Positions 24,955 to 36,337 of a stretch of 51,542 nt of DNA are shown piece after piece (positions within the stretch are counted from its first letter, which is position 1; each line of letters starts with the position of its first letter). The position numbers and the translations under genes are program-made. The notes beneath the pieces are model-generated. The model was not told the origin of the DNA and made no database searches. It saw only the letters and a program-made list of their open reading frames with translations. This stretch comes from Clostridiales bacterium (GTDB lineage: Bacteria; Bacillota; Clostridia; Lachnospirales; Lachnospiraceae): assembly GCA_003343625.1 (NCBI GenBank), contig QAKV01000027.1:1-51542 (forward strand), written 5' to 3'.

Positions 24955-27900
24955 TTATTTGTCAACGATCTCCGCATGGAATTCCTGCAGGGACTTCACA
25001 GGAAGCTTTCCGTCGCGCTTTGCGGAGCGGACGGCTTCCACGGTAGCCTTCGCTGCGGCCATGGTGGTGATATAAGGAATCTTGTTCTTGATGGCTGCCT
25101 TGCGGATATAGCTGTCGTCCGTAGCGCCTTTCTTGCCCAGAGGGGTATTGACGATCAGCTGGATCTTGCCATTCGTGATCTTGTCCAGGATGTTCGGGCG
25201 GCCCTCATTGATCTTGCACACCTTCAGCGCCGGAATGCCGGCAGCCTCGATCCGGTCGCAGGTTCTGCCCGTAGCCATGATCTCGAATCCGCAGTCATAG
25301 AAGCCCTTCGCCACTTCCACCACTTCCGCCTTATCCCTGTCGTTGACGCTGATGAGCACGCAGCCCTGCGTGGGGATCTGGCTCTTGGCCGCCTCCTGCG
25401 CCTTATAGAAGGCGTCGCCGAAGTCAGCGGACAGGCCCAGCACTTCTCCGGTGGAGCGCATTTCAGGCCCCAGCACCGGATCCACTTCCGGGAACATATT
25501 GAACGGGAATACGGCTTCCTTCACTCCGTAATGAGCGAATTTCTTCTCTTTCAGCTCCGGCACAGGGCTCTTGCGGCCGGTAAACGGCATGGTGATGATC
25601 TCTGTCGCGATCTGTACCATGTTGATGCCGCATACTTTGGAAACCAGGGGTACGGTTCTGGAAGCGCGGGGATTGGCTTCGATCACGAAAACTTTCCCGT
25701 CTTCGATGGCGTACTGCATATTCATCAGGCCCACCACCTGCATTTCGCTGGCGATTTTCCTGGTATAGTCCTTGATCGTATCGATCTGCGCCTCCGTCAG
25801 CCCTCTGGGAGGGATGATGCAGGCGGAGTCTCCGGAATGGATTCCGGCCAGCTCGATATGCTCCATCACCGAAGGAACGAATACGTGCTCGCCGTCGCTG
25901 ATGGCATCCGCTTCGCACTCCGTCGCATGGTGAAGGAAACGGTCGATCAGGATCGGGCGGTCGGGCGTCACGCCGACAGCCTGCTGCATATAGAAGGTCA
26001 GGGATTCATCGTCGTAAACCACTTCCATCCCGCGGCCACCCAGCACGTAGGAGGGGCGTACCATAACAGGATAGCCGATCTCATGAGCCACTTTCAGCGC
26101 TTCTTCTGTATTCACCGCCATCCCGGCTTCCGGCATGGGGATGTTCAGCTTCGCCATCATTTCGCGGAACCGATCCCGGTCTTCCGCCAGGTCGATGGTC
26201 TCCGGAGTGGTTCCCAGGATGTTGACTCCGTATTTCTTCAGATCTGCCGCCAGGTTCAGCGGAGTCTGGCCGCCGAACTGCGCGATGACTCCCACGGGTT
26301 TTTCCTTTTGGTAGATCGCCAGCACATCCTCCAGCGTCAGAGGTTCGAAATACAGCTTATCCGAGGTATCGTAGTCCGTGGACACGGTCTCGGGGTTGCA
26401 GTTGACGATGATGGTGGAGAAGCCCAGCTTGCGCAACGCCTTTGCGGCATGGACACAGCAGTAGTCGAATTCGATACCCTGGCCGATCCGGTTGGGGCCG
26501 CCGCCCAGGATCATCACCTTCTGCCTGCTGTCATCCACAGGGCTCTCGTCCTTGATGTGATAGCTGGAGTAGTAATATGCGGAATCCTGAGTGCTGCTGA
26601 CGTGTACGCCTTCCCAGCCCTCCACGATGCCGTTTTCTTCCCTGGCTGTCCGGATTGACTCTTCGGAAACGCCCAGGATCTCGCTCAGGTATTTGTCCGA
26701 AAATCCATCCAGCTTCGCCTGCCGCAGATCTTCCCCTTCCGGAATCTTTCCCTGATATTTCGCGACGAGAGCTTCTTCCTCGTCCACCAGCTCCTTCATC
26801 TGCTGGATGAACCAGGTCTTCACCTTCGTCAGATTGTAGATTTCCTCTACGGACGCGCCCTTGCGCAGCGCCTCATACATGATGAAGTGCCGCTCGCTGG
26901 AAGCGTTGGCCAGCATGACGAGCAGTTCCTTTTTGCTCTTCTGATCGAAATCCTTCACATGTCCCAGGCCGTACCGTCCTTTCTCCAGGGAACGGATGGC
27001 CTTCTGGAGAGCTTCTTTGTAAGTCTTTCCGATGCTCATCACTTCGCCCACGGCGCGCATCTGGGTGCCCAGCTTATCTTCCACGCCCTTGAATTTCTCG
27101 AACGCCCATCTTGCGAATTTGATCACCACATAGTCGCCGTCCGGCACGTATTTATCCAGAGTCCCGTATTTCCCGCAGGGGATCTCATCTAATGTCAGGC
27201 CGCAGGCCAGCATCGCGGAAACCAACGCGATGGGGAAACCGGTCGCCTTGCTGGCCAGCGCGGAAGAACGGGAGGTTCTGGGATTGATCTCGATGACCAC
27301 GACCCGGCCGGAAACGGGATCGTGAGCGAACTGAACGTTGGTGCCGCCGATGACCTGGATGGCATCCACGATCTTATATGCCTGCTCCTGCAGCTTTTTC
27401 TGAACGTCCTCGGAGATCGTCAGCATCGGAGCGGAACAGAAGGAATCTCCGGTATGCACGCCCACGGGGTCGATATTCTCGATGAAGCAGACGGTGATCA
27501 TATTGCCTTTGGCATCGCGCACCACTTCCAGCTCCAGCTCTTCCCAGCCCAGAATGGACTCTTCCACCAGCACCTGGCCTACCAGGCTGGCCTGCAGGCC
27601 TCTGGCGCAGACGGTCTTTAACTCTTCCTTATTATAGACGAGGCCGCCTCCGGCGCCGCCCATGGTATAAGCCGGGCGCAGCACGACCGGATATCCCAGC
27701 CCATCCGCGATCTGAAGCGCCTCTTCCACGGAGTAGGCCACGTCGCTCCTGGCCATCTCGATGCCCAGAGAATTCATCGTGTTCTTGAATTCGATCCGGT
27801 CCTCGCCTCTCTCGATGGCATCCACCTGAACGCCGATGACTTTAACGTTATATTTATCCAGGATGCCTGCCGACTGCAGTTCCGAGCACAGGTTCAAACC

Positions 27901-28179
27901 CGACTGACCGCCCAGGTTAGGAAGCAGCGCATCCGGGCGTTCCTTCTCTATAATCTGTTCCAGGCGCTGTACGTTTAAGGGCTCGATATAAGTGATATCC
28001 GCCGTATCCGGATCCGTCATGATCGTGGCCGGATTGGAGTTCACCAATACGATTTCGTATCCGAGCTTTTTCAGCGCTTTGCAGGCCTGCGTCCCGGAAT
28101 AGTCGAACTCGCATGCCTGCCCGATGATAATCGGGCCGGAACCGATAATCAGTACTTTGTGAATGTCTTCTCTTTTCAT
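24955..28179 (-). CDS. carB: Carbamoyl-phosphate synthase large chain
   Basis: A full-length 1074-residue CarB. The first ATP-grasp half opens VLIIGSGPIIIGQACEFDYS with GGQSGLNL and AYTMGGAGGG. The second half opens VMILGGGPNRIGQGIEFDYC with FGGQTPLNLA and SYVLGGRGMEVVYDD. The C-terminal MGS-like allosteric domain (CVLISVNDRDKAEVVEVAKG) begins near residue 937. It makes carbamoyl phosphate for pyrimidines and arginine, using ammonia delivered by the CarA glutaminase. No carA lies beside it; upstream is an unrelated glycosyltransferase. It has its own promoter (28266-28294). Confidence 0.97.
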   Translation of the reverse strand: MKREDIHKVLIIGSGPIIIGQACEFDYSGTQACKALKKLGYEIVLVNSNPATIMTDPDTADITYIEPLNVQRLEQIIEKERPDALLPNLGGQSGLNLCSELQSAGILDKYNVKVIGVQVDAIERGEDRIEFKNTMNSLGIEMARSDVAYSVEEALQIADGLGYPVVLRPAYTMGGAGGGLVYNKEELKTVCARGLQASLVGQVLVEESILGWEELELEVVRDAKGNMITVCFIENIDPVGVHTGDSFCSAPMLTISEDVQKKLQEQAYKIVDAIQVIGGTNVQFAHDPVSGRVVVIEINPRTSRSSALASKATGFPIALVSAMLACGLTLDEIPCGKYGTLDKYVPDGDYVVIKFARWAFEKFKGVEDKLGTQMRAVGEVMSIGKTYKEALQKAIRSLEKGRYGLGHVKDFDQKSKKELLVMLANASSERHFIMYEALRKGASVEEIYNLTKVKTWFIQQMKELVDEEEALVAKYQGKIPEGEDLRQAKLDGFSDKYLSEILGVSEESIRTAREENGIVEGWEGVHVSSTQDSAYYYSSYHIKDESPVDDSRQKVMILGGGPNRIGQGIEFDYCCVHAAKALRKLGFSTIIVNCNPETVSTDYDTSDKLYFEPLTLEDVLAIYQKEKPVGVIAQFGGQTPLNLAADLKKYGVNILGTTPETIDLAEDRDRFREMMAKLNIPMPEAGMAVNTEEALKVAHEIGYPVMVRPSYVLGGRGMEVVYDDESLTFYMQQAVGVTPDRPILIDRFLHHATECEADAISDGEHVFVPSVMEHIELAGIHSGDSACIIPPRGLTEAQIDTIKDYTRKIASEMQVVGLMNMQYAIEDGKVFVIEANPRASRTVPLVSKVCGINMVQIATEIITMPFTGRKSPVPELKEKKFAHYGVKEAVFPFNMFPEVDPVLGPEMRSTGEVLGLSADFGDAFYKAQEAAKSQIPTQGCVLISVNDRDKAEVVEVAKGFYDCGFEIMATGRTCDRIEAAGIPALKVCKINEGRPNILDKITNGKIQLIVNTPLGKKGATDDSYIRKAAIKNKIPYITTMAAAKATVEAVRSAKRDGKLPVKSLQEFHAEIVDK

Positions 28180-28265
28180 AAATTCACCCGTTCATCCTTT
28201 CTTTTTCTACTGCTTTTTACCTTCTCCGGAGCGTCATTTTTCCCTTGCTCCAAAAACCCGTGCTT

Positions 28266-28294
28266 ATTCTAGCACACTTCCCCTGCAACGGCAA
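28266..28294 (-). promoter_or_regulatory. Probable carB promoter
   Basis: TTGCCG (28289-28294), 17-base spacer, TAGAAT (28266-28271) on the minus strand. Transcription would begin near 28259, leaving an 80-base leader. No pyrimidine attenuator or riboswitch was recognised in the leader. Confidence 0.55.
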
Positions 28295-28315
28295 CGAAAA
28301 ATTTCCAATCGCCTT

Positions 28316-29392
28316 TTACATCCCCCATTTCTCCCGGAAGTATTTTCGGTTCAGGGCAACGTAGCGGTCTTTCGGCTTATACGTGGCCGCCTTTTCGTTA
28401 TAGGAAAAGGCTTTTCGGTGGTTTCCCAGCCTGTCGTGGCACATGCACAACCCGATACTGGGCAGATAGCCGTAACAGTCTTCCTCGATGAACCCGCCTG
28501 ACCGCTCTTTCTTCCCGGCTTCCAGCGCCCGCTCGTACCAGTAAACGGACTGCTCCAAAAGATTCGCGTTCAAAAACATGGCCCCCAGATCGCAGCAGGT
28601 TTCCGCCCTGGGGGTATCGTAGCAGAAACTGGCAAACAGCGCTTCATACGCCCCTTTCATATCGCCCAGATTCCTCCTGCAGGCCGCCAGCAGCCTGCAG
28701 GCATCGATCCGGTTTTCCAGAAAACTGTCTTCTTCCAGCAGGAAGATTTCGAACGCCTTCGCAGCCTCCTGCCATTTTTCGTGATAATACAGCTCCCTGC
28801 CATAGTAAAACTGTTCCCTGGGGCCTAAAATTTCCTGGGCCCTGAGCATATTTTCATAAATCCGCAGGTTTCTGTCCGCATCGGATGGCCGGTTTTTCCG
28901 GTGAAAAATGCAGGCGTCCGCATAAAAAACGTTCCCTTCCGGCACGATGGCCTCATGCACGCGGCCCTGCCAGAAAAACCGGCCGTCGTTTTTTACGATC
29001 CGTTCCCGGTAGTAAAAAAAGACCGGCTTTCCCTCTTCATCGAAGGCCGTGGCATAACGGATCATCACCACGTCCACCTGATCCGTCATCCCTTTCTTCA
29101 GACAGCGCAGCTTTTTTCGCTCCTCCTCCGGGATCACATCGTCCGCATCCAACCACATACAGTATTCCTTCGTGGCTTTGGAAAAGGAATAGTTCCTGGC
29201 CGCCCCGAAATCATCTTTCCACTCGTACTCATAGATCCGATCCGTAAAACGGGAGGCGATCTCTTTCGTCCGATCCGTCGATCCGGTATCCACGATAACG
29301 ATCTCATCCGCAATCCCCTCCACACAGGACAGACACCGCTCCAGAATATCCTCCTCGTTTTTCACGATCATACACAGGCTTATGGTAATCAT
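28316..29392 (-). CDS. Glycosyltransferase family 2 with C-terminal TPR-like repeats
   Basis: A 358-residue protein. The N-terminal GT-A domain has ITISLCMIVKNEEDILERCL, EIVIVDTGSTDRTKEIASRF, DDFGAARNYSF and MWLDADDVI (the DxD motif). From residue about 190 helical repeats follow (AQEILGPREQFYYGRELYYH, AKAFEIFLLEE, RNLGDMKGAYEALFASF) that look like TPRs. This architecture is common in SunS-like and envelope glycosyltransferases of Firmicutes. Its acceptor is unknown; it may modify a protein or a glycan. ATG 29392 follows AAGG by five bases and fits the family N-terminus better than an upstream ATG at 29440. Confidence 0.82.
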   Translation of the reverse strand: MITISLCMIVKNEEDILERCLSCVEGIADEIVIVDTGSTDRTKEIASRFTDRIYEYEWKDDFGAARNYSFSKATKEYCMWLDADDVIPEEERKKLRCLKKGMTDQVDVVMIRYATAFDEEGKPVFFYYRERIVKNDGRFFWQGRVHEAIVPEGNVFYADACIFHRKNRPSDADRNLRIYENMLRAQEILGPREQFYYGRELYYHEKWQEAAKAFEIFLLEEDSFLENRIDACRLLAACRRNLGDMKGAYEALFASFCYDTPRAETCCDLGAMFLNANLLEQSVYWYERALEAGKKERSGGFIEEDCYGYLPSIGLCMCHDRLGNHRKAFSYNEKAATYKPKDRYVALNRKYFREKWGM

Positions 29393-29437
29393 TTTCGCCT
29401 TATTCGATTCCTTTTCTTCTACCATATGCAATATATG

Positions 29438-29472
29438 CAAAATGCGGGCTGCCGTTCAGAGCGACAACCCGC
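29438..29472 (-). terminator. Terminator after the sfsA-mutY operon
   Basis: Read leftward, GCGGGTTGTCG and CGGCAGCCCGC pair across a seven-base loop with two G:U pairs, followed by ATTTTG. It begins six bases after the GT2 stop. Confidence 0.6.
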
Positions 29473-29477
29473 AGGGA

Positions 29478-30499
29478 TCAGTTAAAACCGAAAAATTTCT
29501 GGCAGATCTTATAGCCTTCCACGGAAATCCAGCGTCCCGTCTTTCCGGGCAAATTCATGCAGTTGCCCAAAAGTCCGTAACGAAGCTTCCTGTAGAGGGA
29601 TTTATCCTTCTGCCGGATATATTCCAGCAGCGCCTTCTTCTTCTCCAACGCCTCCTCGGTATTCGCCCGGATCAGCAGGATGGAAGAAATGGTTGTGATG
29701 ATGTCCAGATAGCTGAGCATATACCGGTTCATCCTCTTATTCGCCGTCAATACTCCCTTCTTTTCCACGTAGTAGTCCACCATCAGCTGATTGACCCTGA
29801 TCTGCTGATCGATCCTTCCGATCATCACTTTTTCGTTGACGGACTGGTCGGAACGGCCGATGTAATAACGATAGAAGTTCACGTCAAGGTAGTACATGTT
29901 GCGCACGTAGGGGAGCGGTTCGAATACGTAGATATTGTCCACATAAAACGTATGCTCCGGCAGGTGCAGCCCGCATTCCCGGAGGAGCTTTGTCCGGTAA
30001 ATCACCGAATGCATCAGGATATACTGCCCTTTCATGAAATGGCCCACCTCGTCCCAGGTGAATATTCTGCCCTGAGGGAGCGGATGGCGGTAACGCATGA
30101 CCTTCTTCCTCTTCTCGCCTTCCTTCTCATAGACGAAGTTGCTGATCAGCATATCCAGCACCTGATCGCCCCCTGCCAGTTCCTTAAGTTTGCTCAGGAT
30201 TTCCAGATATGCATCGTCCTTCACCCAATCGTCGCTGTCCACCACCTTGAAAAACAGGCCGCTGGCATTCTCGATTCCGGTGTTCACCGCAGAGCCGTGC
30301 CCGCCGTTTTCCTTGTGGATCGCCCGGACGATGGTGGGGTATCTGGACTCATAATCGTCCGCGATTTCCGCCGTCCTGTCCGAAGATCCGTCGTCGACGA
30401 TGAGGATTTCCACATCTTCTCCTCCGATGAGCAGCGATTCAATGCACTTTTCCATGTAATTCTGTGAGTTATAGCACGGAATTGCAATCGAAAGCAGTT

Positions 30500-30503
<4 letters not shown>
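29478..30503 (-). CDS. Glycosyltransferase family 2
   Basis: A 341-residue GT-A enzyme. The motifs are LLSIAIPCYNSQNYMEKCIE, VEILIVDDGSSDRTAEIADD, ENGGHGSAVNTGIENASG and FFKVVDSDDWV (DxD-type). The C-terminal third is helical and basic. It resembles EpsJ/LPS-type transferases that use nucleotide sugars at the membrane. Its start forms an ATGA overlap with the stop of the SfsA-MutY gene, so it is co-translated with a DNA-repair fusion, an odd partnership. It ends in a terminator. Substrate not deducible. Confidence 0.85.
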
Positions 30504-32320
<1,817 letters not shown>

Positions 32321-33299
32321 TGCACTCGCTCCAATCGTCCTGAGTCTGACCGGTCAGAACCCTTTCCGCAACGGGCACCCTGGCTGCCGGCACGACCTCG
32401 GATACGGCCTTTAAATTGACCTCCTGGTCATCGAAAAAAATCTGGGCTCCGAAGGCTCGCAGCACCTCTTTTTTGGATAATCCCCCCAGGAAAAAGGATT
32501 CATCGATGCGGACTCCCCATCCCCGCAGGGTGCGCACCACCCGCTCGTGGGCGGGCGCGCATCTGGCGGTCACCAGCGCCGTGCGGATAGGGGTATCGGT
32601 TCCGGCCAGTTCCCGTTGCAGGGAGGAAATCACGCGCAGGAAATTCGCCAGTGGGCCGTCTTTCAGCGGACAGCGCGCCCGCCTTCTCTCGCTCTCCTCA
32701 AAAGCCGCCAGCCCCTGCCTCCGGAAAACCTCCTCCGCCTCATCCGAAAAGAGAACCGCATCCCCGTCGAAGGCGATGCGGATCGGCCCCGGCTCCGTCG
32801 CCTCCCCATAGTCCGCAGCTGAATCCGTGCATACGATGCCTCCGGCGATCCCGCACTCCAGGGCCCGACAGACTTCCGTTTCATTCGCGGATAAAAACAG
32901 ATCCGCACCGAAAGCCTGCAGATAGGGAACCAGAGTACTCCCCCCGGAAAACACGGCCCGCGCGACAGACAGACCGTAGTGCTCGATGGAGCGAAACAGA
33001 CGCAGGGATACGTCCGCGTCGTTATGGGACATGAGGATCACTTCCACCCGCTTTTTGCCGCGCAGAGGCCGATCGATCTCCAGCAGGGAACGGATCAGCG
33101 AAAAACACGGCCCCGGCCTCAAAACCTCCTCCTCGTGAGCGATCTGATAAGCCCGATAGGCTTCCAGCCCTTCCTTCTCGAAAATGTTGTTCTCCAGATC
33201 CATATCAAACAGCGCCCTGGCGGATATTCCCACCACCAGACAGCCGTCCTGAATATACGCCATGCTGCCACCTCCGTTTCGGAACATGACAGCGGGAAT

Positions 33300-33908
33300 T
33301 CATCTGAGCCGATTGCACTCGTATCTCTCCAGCGTCAGAAGGCAATTCTTCAGCGTCTCGTACTGCTCCTCCGGGCTATCCCCGGACAGCTCCAGATCCA
33401 GAGAAACGGCGATCGTGTTGAGCATCTTCTCATCTGCCTTCCCCGCCAGCCGGTCGAAAACCTCCAGCTTTTTCTCGTAGCTGTCCGCCTCCAGAAACGC
33501 CAGCAGGCCCGGATCCAGCCGGAATTCTCCCTCGGCTCCGACTTCCGTTCCGGCATGATCCGACGTCTCCGCAGGCTCCCGCCCCGCTTTCTCCCCGGGC
33601 GCTGTAAGCGGCTTCCGCTCTGCGGCGGCGCCTTCTTCCCCCATAGGGGAACAGGGGGCCCCGACCGTCGCTCCTGCCTCCGGAATCAGAGTAAAGCGGT
33701 ACCGCTCCTGTACCCGGGGATATTTCTCATGATCCACCTCGCCCACGAACAGGGACAGAGGCCTCGCGTACACGGGATAATCCCCGTACAGCCCCTGATA
33801 GACCACCAGCTGCTCCCCGCTCTCCGTATGCTGTGCCAGCGTCACGATCCGATAAAGATTTCCCTTGAAATGCCGATAAATTTCTCCCGGTCTGGGGATT
33901 CGTTCCAT
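33300..33908 (-). CDS. DUF1653 domain protein
   Basis: The 202-residue protein starts with a DUF1653 domain (residues about 5-70: GEIYRHFKGNLYRIVTLAQH, then ESGEQLVVYQGLYGDYPVYA). A low-complexity Ala/Gly/Glu linker (about 85-130) leads to a helical C-terminal region (LLAFLEADSYEKKLEVFDRL). DUF1653 is a small beta domain of uncertain function. ATG 33908 lies seven bases after GGAGG. It is the first gene of the operon that includes the nucleotidase and SfsA-MutY. Confidence 0.8.
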   Translation of the reverse strand: MERIPRPGEIYRHFKGNLYRIVTLAQHTESGEQLVVYQGLYGDYPVYARPLSLFVGEVDHEKYPRVQERYRFTLIPEAGATVGAPCSPMGEEGAAAERKPLTAPGEKAGREPAETSDHAGTEVGAEGEFRLDPGLLAFLEADSYEKKLEVFDRLAGKADEKMLNTIAVSLDLELSGDSPEEQYETLKNCLLTLERYECNRLR

Positions 33909-33988
33909 ACAAGCGCCTCCTGTCATCCTGTTCCCGTCCGATCCGCCGATCCCGGCGTCCGGAAGGCGAATCCGTTTCTATACGCCTT

Positions 33989-34017
33989 AGTATACCCCCA
34001 AACCGGAAAACTGTCAT
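33989..34017 (-). promoter_or_regulatory. Promoter of the DUF1653/nucleotidase/sfsA-mutY/GT2 operon
   Basis: ATGACA (34012-34017), 17-base spacer, TATACT (33989-33994) on the minus strand; both boxes are 5/6. It begins right after the GH92 stop, so this operon is separate from the mannosidase. Confidence 0.7.
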
Positions 34018-34020
34018 GTC

Positions 34021-36123
34021 CTATTTTTCGTCTGACCTCATTTTAGCGCATTTTGAGTCCCATAGAACGGACTCTGTCTTCGTCGGCCTCCGGTCCATCT
34101 CCAGCGCCAGTTCCCCGCCTGAGATGATCTGTTCATGGGTCAAAAAGGGCCGTTCCAGCGGTTTTCCGTTGAGCATGGCCGAACGGATATACCTCTTTCC
34201 CTCTCCTGCGCCCGGGCTGATCACCCGGAAGACGCGGCCATCGCCCACCTGGATTTCCGCCCGGTCGAACAGCGGGGTGCCCAGGGCATATTCCGGTTTT
34301 CCCGGGCAGACGGGATAGAAGCCCAAAGCGGAAAAGACGAACCAGCTGGACATGGCCCCGCCGTCTTCGTCCCCGCAGATGCCCGTTGGGGAATCCGTGA
34401 ACCAGATGTCCATCAGTTCCCGGAGTTTCTTCTGCGCCTTCCAGGGCGCGCCGAAATAGTCGTACAGATAAGGGATATGAAACGACGGTTCATTTCCCAT
34501 GGCGAACTGCCCCATCAGGCCGGTGGAATCCGGAAACTGCCCCAGATAGCCATACTTGCTTTCCGGCCACTCAAACCCTTCCCGGAAGTGCTGATCCAGA
34601 CGCTTTACGGCTTCCTCTTTTCCTCCCATCAGCTCCGCCAGCCCTTCCGGATCGTGGAAAACCGACCAGGTATAGGTCCAGGTATTATTTTCAGTGGTAT
34701 AGTCCCGTCCTCCCATTCCGCCGGCGAATTTCGGGTCGAAGTCCTCCACCCAGTTGCCCTGACTGTCCTTCGGGGACATCCAGCCGTTTTCCGGATTATA
34801 AAGGGTACGATAATTCTGCCCCCGTTTCAGGAACATCTCATAGTCTTCCTTTTTCCCCAGGCGCTTCGCCAGCCGGGCCGCGCACCAGTCGTCATATGCG
34901 TGTTCCAGGGTGACGGCCACGGCCTGACGGCGTTCGAAGGTCTTTCCGCTCTCGCAGGTTTCCTCTTCTCCCCTGGCCAGCGCGGGGAAATAGCCCTTCT
35001 CCTGATAGCAGATATCCGGCGCTTCCAGAGGTTTGCCGCAGCACCAGGGAAACATGCTCTGCTCCATGGCGTTTTTCCTGATTCCCTCATAGGCGGTGGC
35101 ATAATCCGCCTCCACGCCTTTGGCCGCAGCGTCCGCGAACAGCGACGCGGCATGGAAACCGATCATCACGGGCAGATCCCCGGTAAATCCCGGGAAACAG
35201 GGCATCAGCCCGCTCTGCCGATACATCAGATTATAGCTTTCCAGGATATCGCGGTGCCGGGCCGGATCCAGCAAAAGCTGCAGCGGATGCATACAGCGGA
35301 ACGTATCCCACAGCCCGTCCCCGGTATAAAAGACGCCGTCGTGCACCTTTCCGTCATAGGCGCTGAAATACTGCCCATACTCCGTATAATCCGTCATACG
35401 CATGAAAGCGCGGAACAGGGCGGTATAATAAACGGTTTTCTTTTCTTCGGTATTGCCTTCCACCCGGGCTTTGGACAGCTGGGCGTCCCAGATCGCTTTC
35501 GCCTCAGCCGCGATCCGCATGAAATCCTTCCCGGCCGTTTCCTTCTCCATACTCTCCGCCGCCTTTTCAAAAGAAATGTAGGAAACGGCTCCCAGAATGC
35601 AGACGTCTGCAGGCGAGGAAAGAACCCAGCGTCCTTCCTCGCAGGACAGGACTTTCGCCCCTCCTTCCACCCGGATCAGCACATACTGGAAAATCGGAAA
35701 GGAAGGGTGTTCGATCGGCATCCGGATCCGGATCCATCCGCCTTCCTCCTCCGCCTCTCCTCCGGAAAAGTCCAGGCGGAGCGCATCCGCGCCGGTGAAA
35801 CGGTGAACGTAAACATGGGCCGTCACTGTGGAAGCGACCGTGATTCCGTGTTCCTCCAGCTCCGCTTCCATTCTGTAACAGCGAAAATCCTCCCTGCTGT
35901 GATCCAGCGTATTTTCAAAATCGCCGCCTTTTCCCGGCATGACCGTCGCAAGGCCCATCGGATACCCCAGGATCCGGTCGTTGCAGTAATAGTCCCCGCA
36001 GTCTTTGACCACAGGCGTGCTTCTGGCCATCCCGTAGGGCAGCATGACCTCCGGCCTGGTGGAAGCCAGCATATGGGAAATCGTTCCGATATAGGGATTT
36101 ACATAATCCGCAGGCGTTTTCAT
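34021..36123 (-). CDS. GH92 alpha-mannosidase
   Basis: A 700-residue glycoside hydrolase family 92 enzyme. It has ADYVNPYIGTISHMLASTRP at the N-terminus, YYTALFRAFMRMTDYTEYGQ and GDGLWDTFRCMHPLQLLLDP, and the family block GICGDEDGGAMSSWFVFSAL with GFYPVCPG near residue 596. GH92 members are calcium-dependent exo-alpha-mannosidases (1,2-, 1,3-, 1,4-linked) that trim N-glycan or yeast mannan side chains. No signal peptide is seen, so it acts in the cytoplasm on imported oligosaccharides. AGGAAG/AAAGGAG precede ATG 36123. It forms a one-gene unit. A GH125 enzyme later in the window may act on the same glycans. Confidence 0.92.
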   Translation of the reverse strand: MKTPADYVNPYIGTISHMLASTRPEVMLPYGMARSTPVVKDCGDYYCNDRILGYPMGLATVMPGKGGDFENTLDHSREDFRCYRMEAELEEHGITVASTVTAHVYVHRFTGADALRLDFSGGEAEEEGGWIRIRMPIEHPSFPIFQYVLIRVEGGAKVLSCEEGRWVLSSPADVCILGAVSYISFEKAAESMEKETAGKDFMRIAAEAKAIWDAQLSKARVEGNTEEKKTVYYTALFRAFMRMTDYTEYGQYFSAYDGKVHDGVFYTGDGLWDTFRCMHPLQLLLDPARHRDILESYNLMYRQSGLMPCFPGFTGDLPVMIGFHAASLFADAAAKGVEADYATAYEGIRKNAMEQSMFPWCCGKPLEAPDICYQEKGYFPALARGEEETCESGKTFERRQAVAVTLEHAYDDWCAARLAKRLGKKEDYEMFLKRGQNYRTLYNPENGWMSPKDSQGNWVEDFDPKFAGGMGGRDYTTENNTWTYTWSVFHDPEGLAELMGGKEEAVKRLDQHFREGFEWPESKYGYLGQFPDSTGLMGQFAMGNEPSFHIPYLYDYFGAPWKAQKKLRELMDIWFTDSPTGICGDEDGGAMSSWFVFSALGFYPVCPGKPEYALGTPLFDRAEIQVGDGRVFRVISPGAGEGKRYIRSAMLNGKPLERPFLTHEQIISGGELALEMDRRPTKTESVLWDSKCAKMRSDEK

Positions 36124-36164
36124 CTTCCTTTTTTCTCCTTTCAGGAATAAAATTCATCAAGGTC

Positions 36165-36193
36165 ATTATAGAGCCGGCGGCGTTTTTGCGCAA
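36165..36193 (-). promoter_or_regulatory. GH92 promoter
   Basis: TTGCGC (36188-36193), 17-base spacer, perfect TATAAT (36165-36170) on the minus strand, about 40 bases before the GH92 ATG. No clear catabolite-response element was found. Confidence 0.65.
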
Positions 36194-36233
36194 CGGCTGA
36201 GACGATGGTTATACCGGAATGCAATTTTGGCGT

Positions 36234-36270
36234 AAATAAAAAGCAGGAGACCTCGTAAGAGATTTCCTGC
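36234..36270 (-). terminator. Terminator after the acc operon
   Basis: Leftward, GCAGGA pairs with TCCTGC around an inner GAG/CTC stem, followed by TTTTTATTTA. It lies about 70 bases after the accDA stop. Confidence 0.75.
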
Positions 36271-36337
36271 CGGGGGAACCCATCTGAAAAGCGTTATTCC
36301 TGAGAATGGGGATGGGCGCCAAATATTCATTTCCCCG

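Noticed and set aside
24886..26658. Long plus-strand open frame opposite carB
   Set aside because: Its translation is His/Arg/Asp-rich with no domain, and carB on the other strand is full length and certain. It is a codon-bias shadow.
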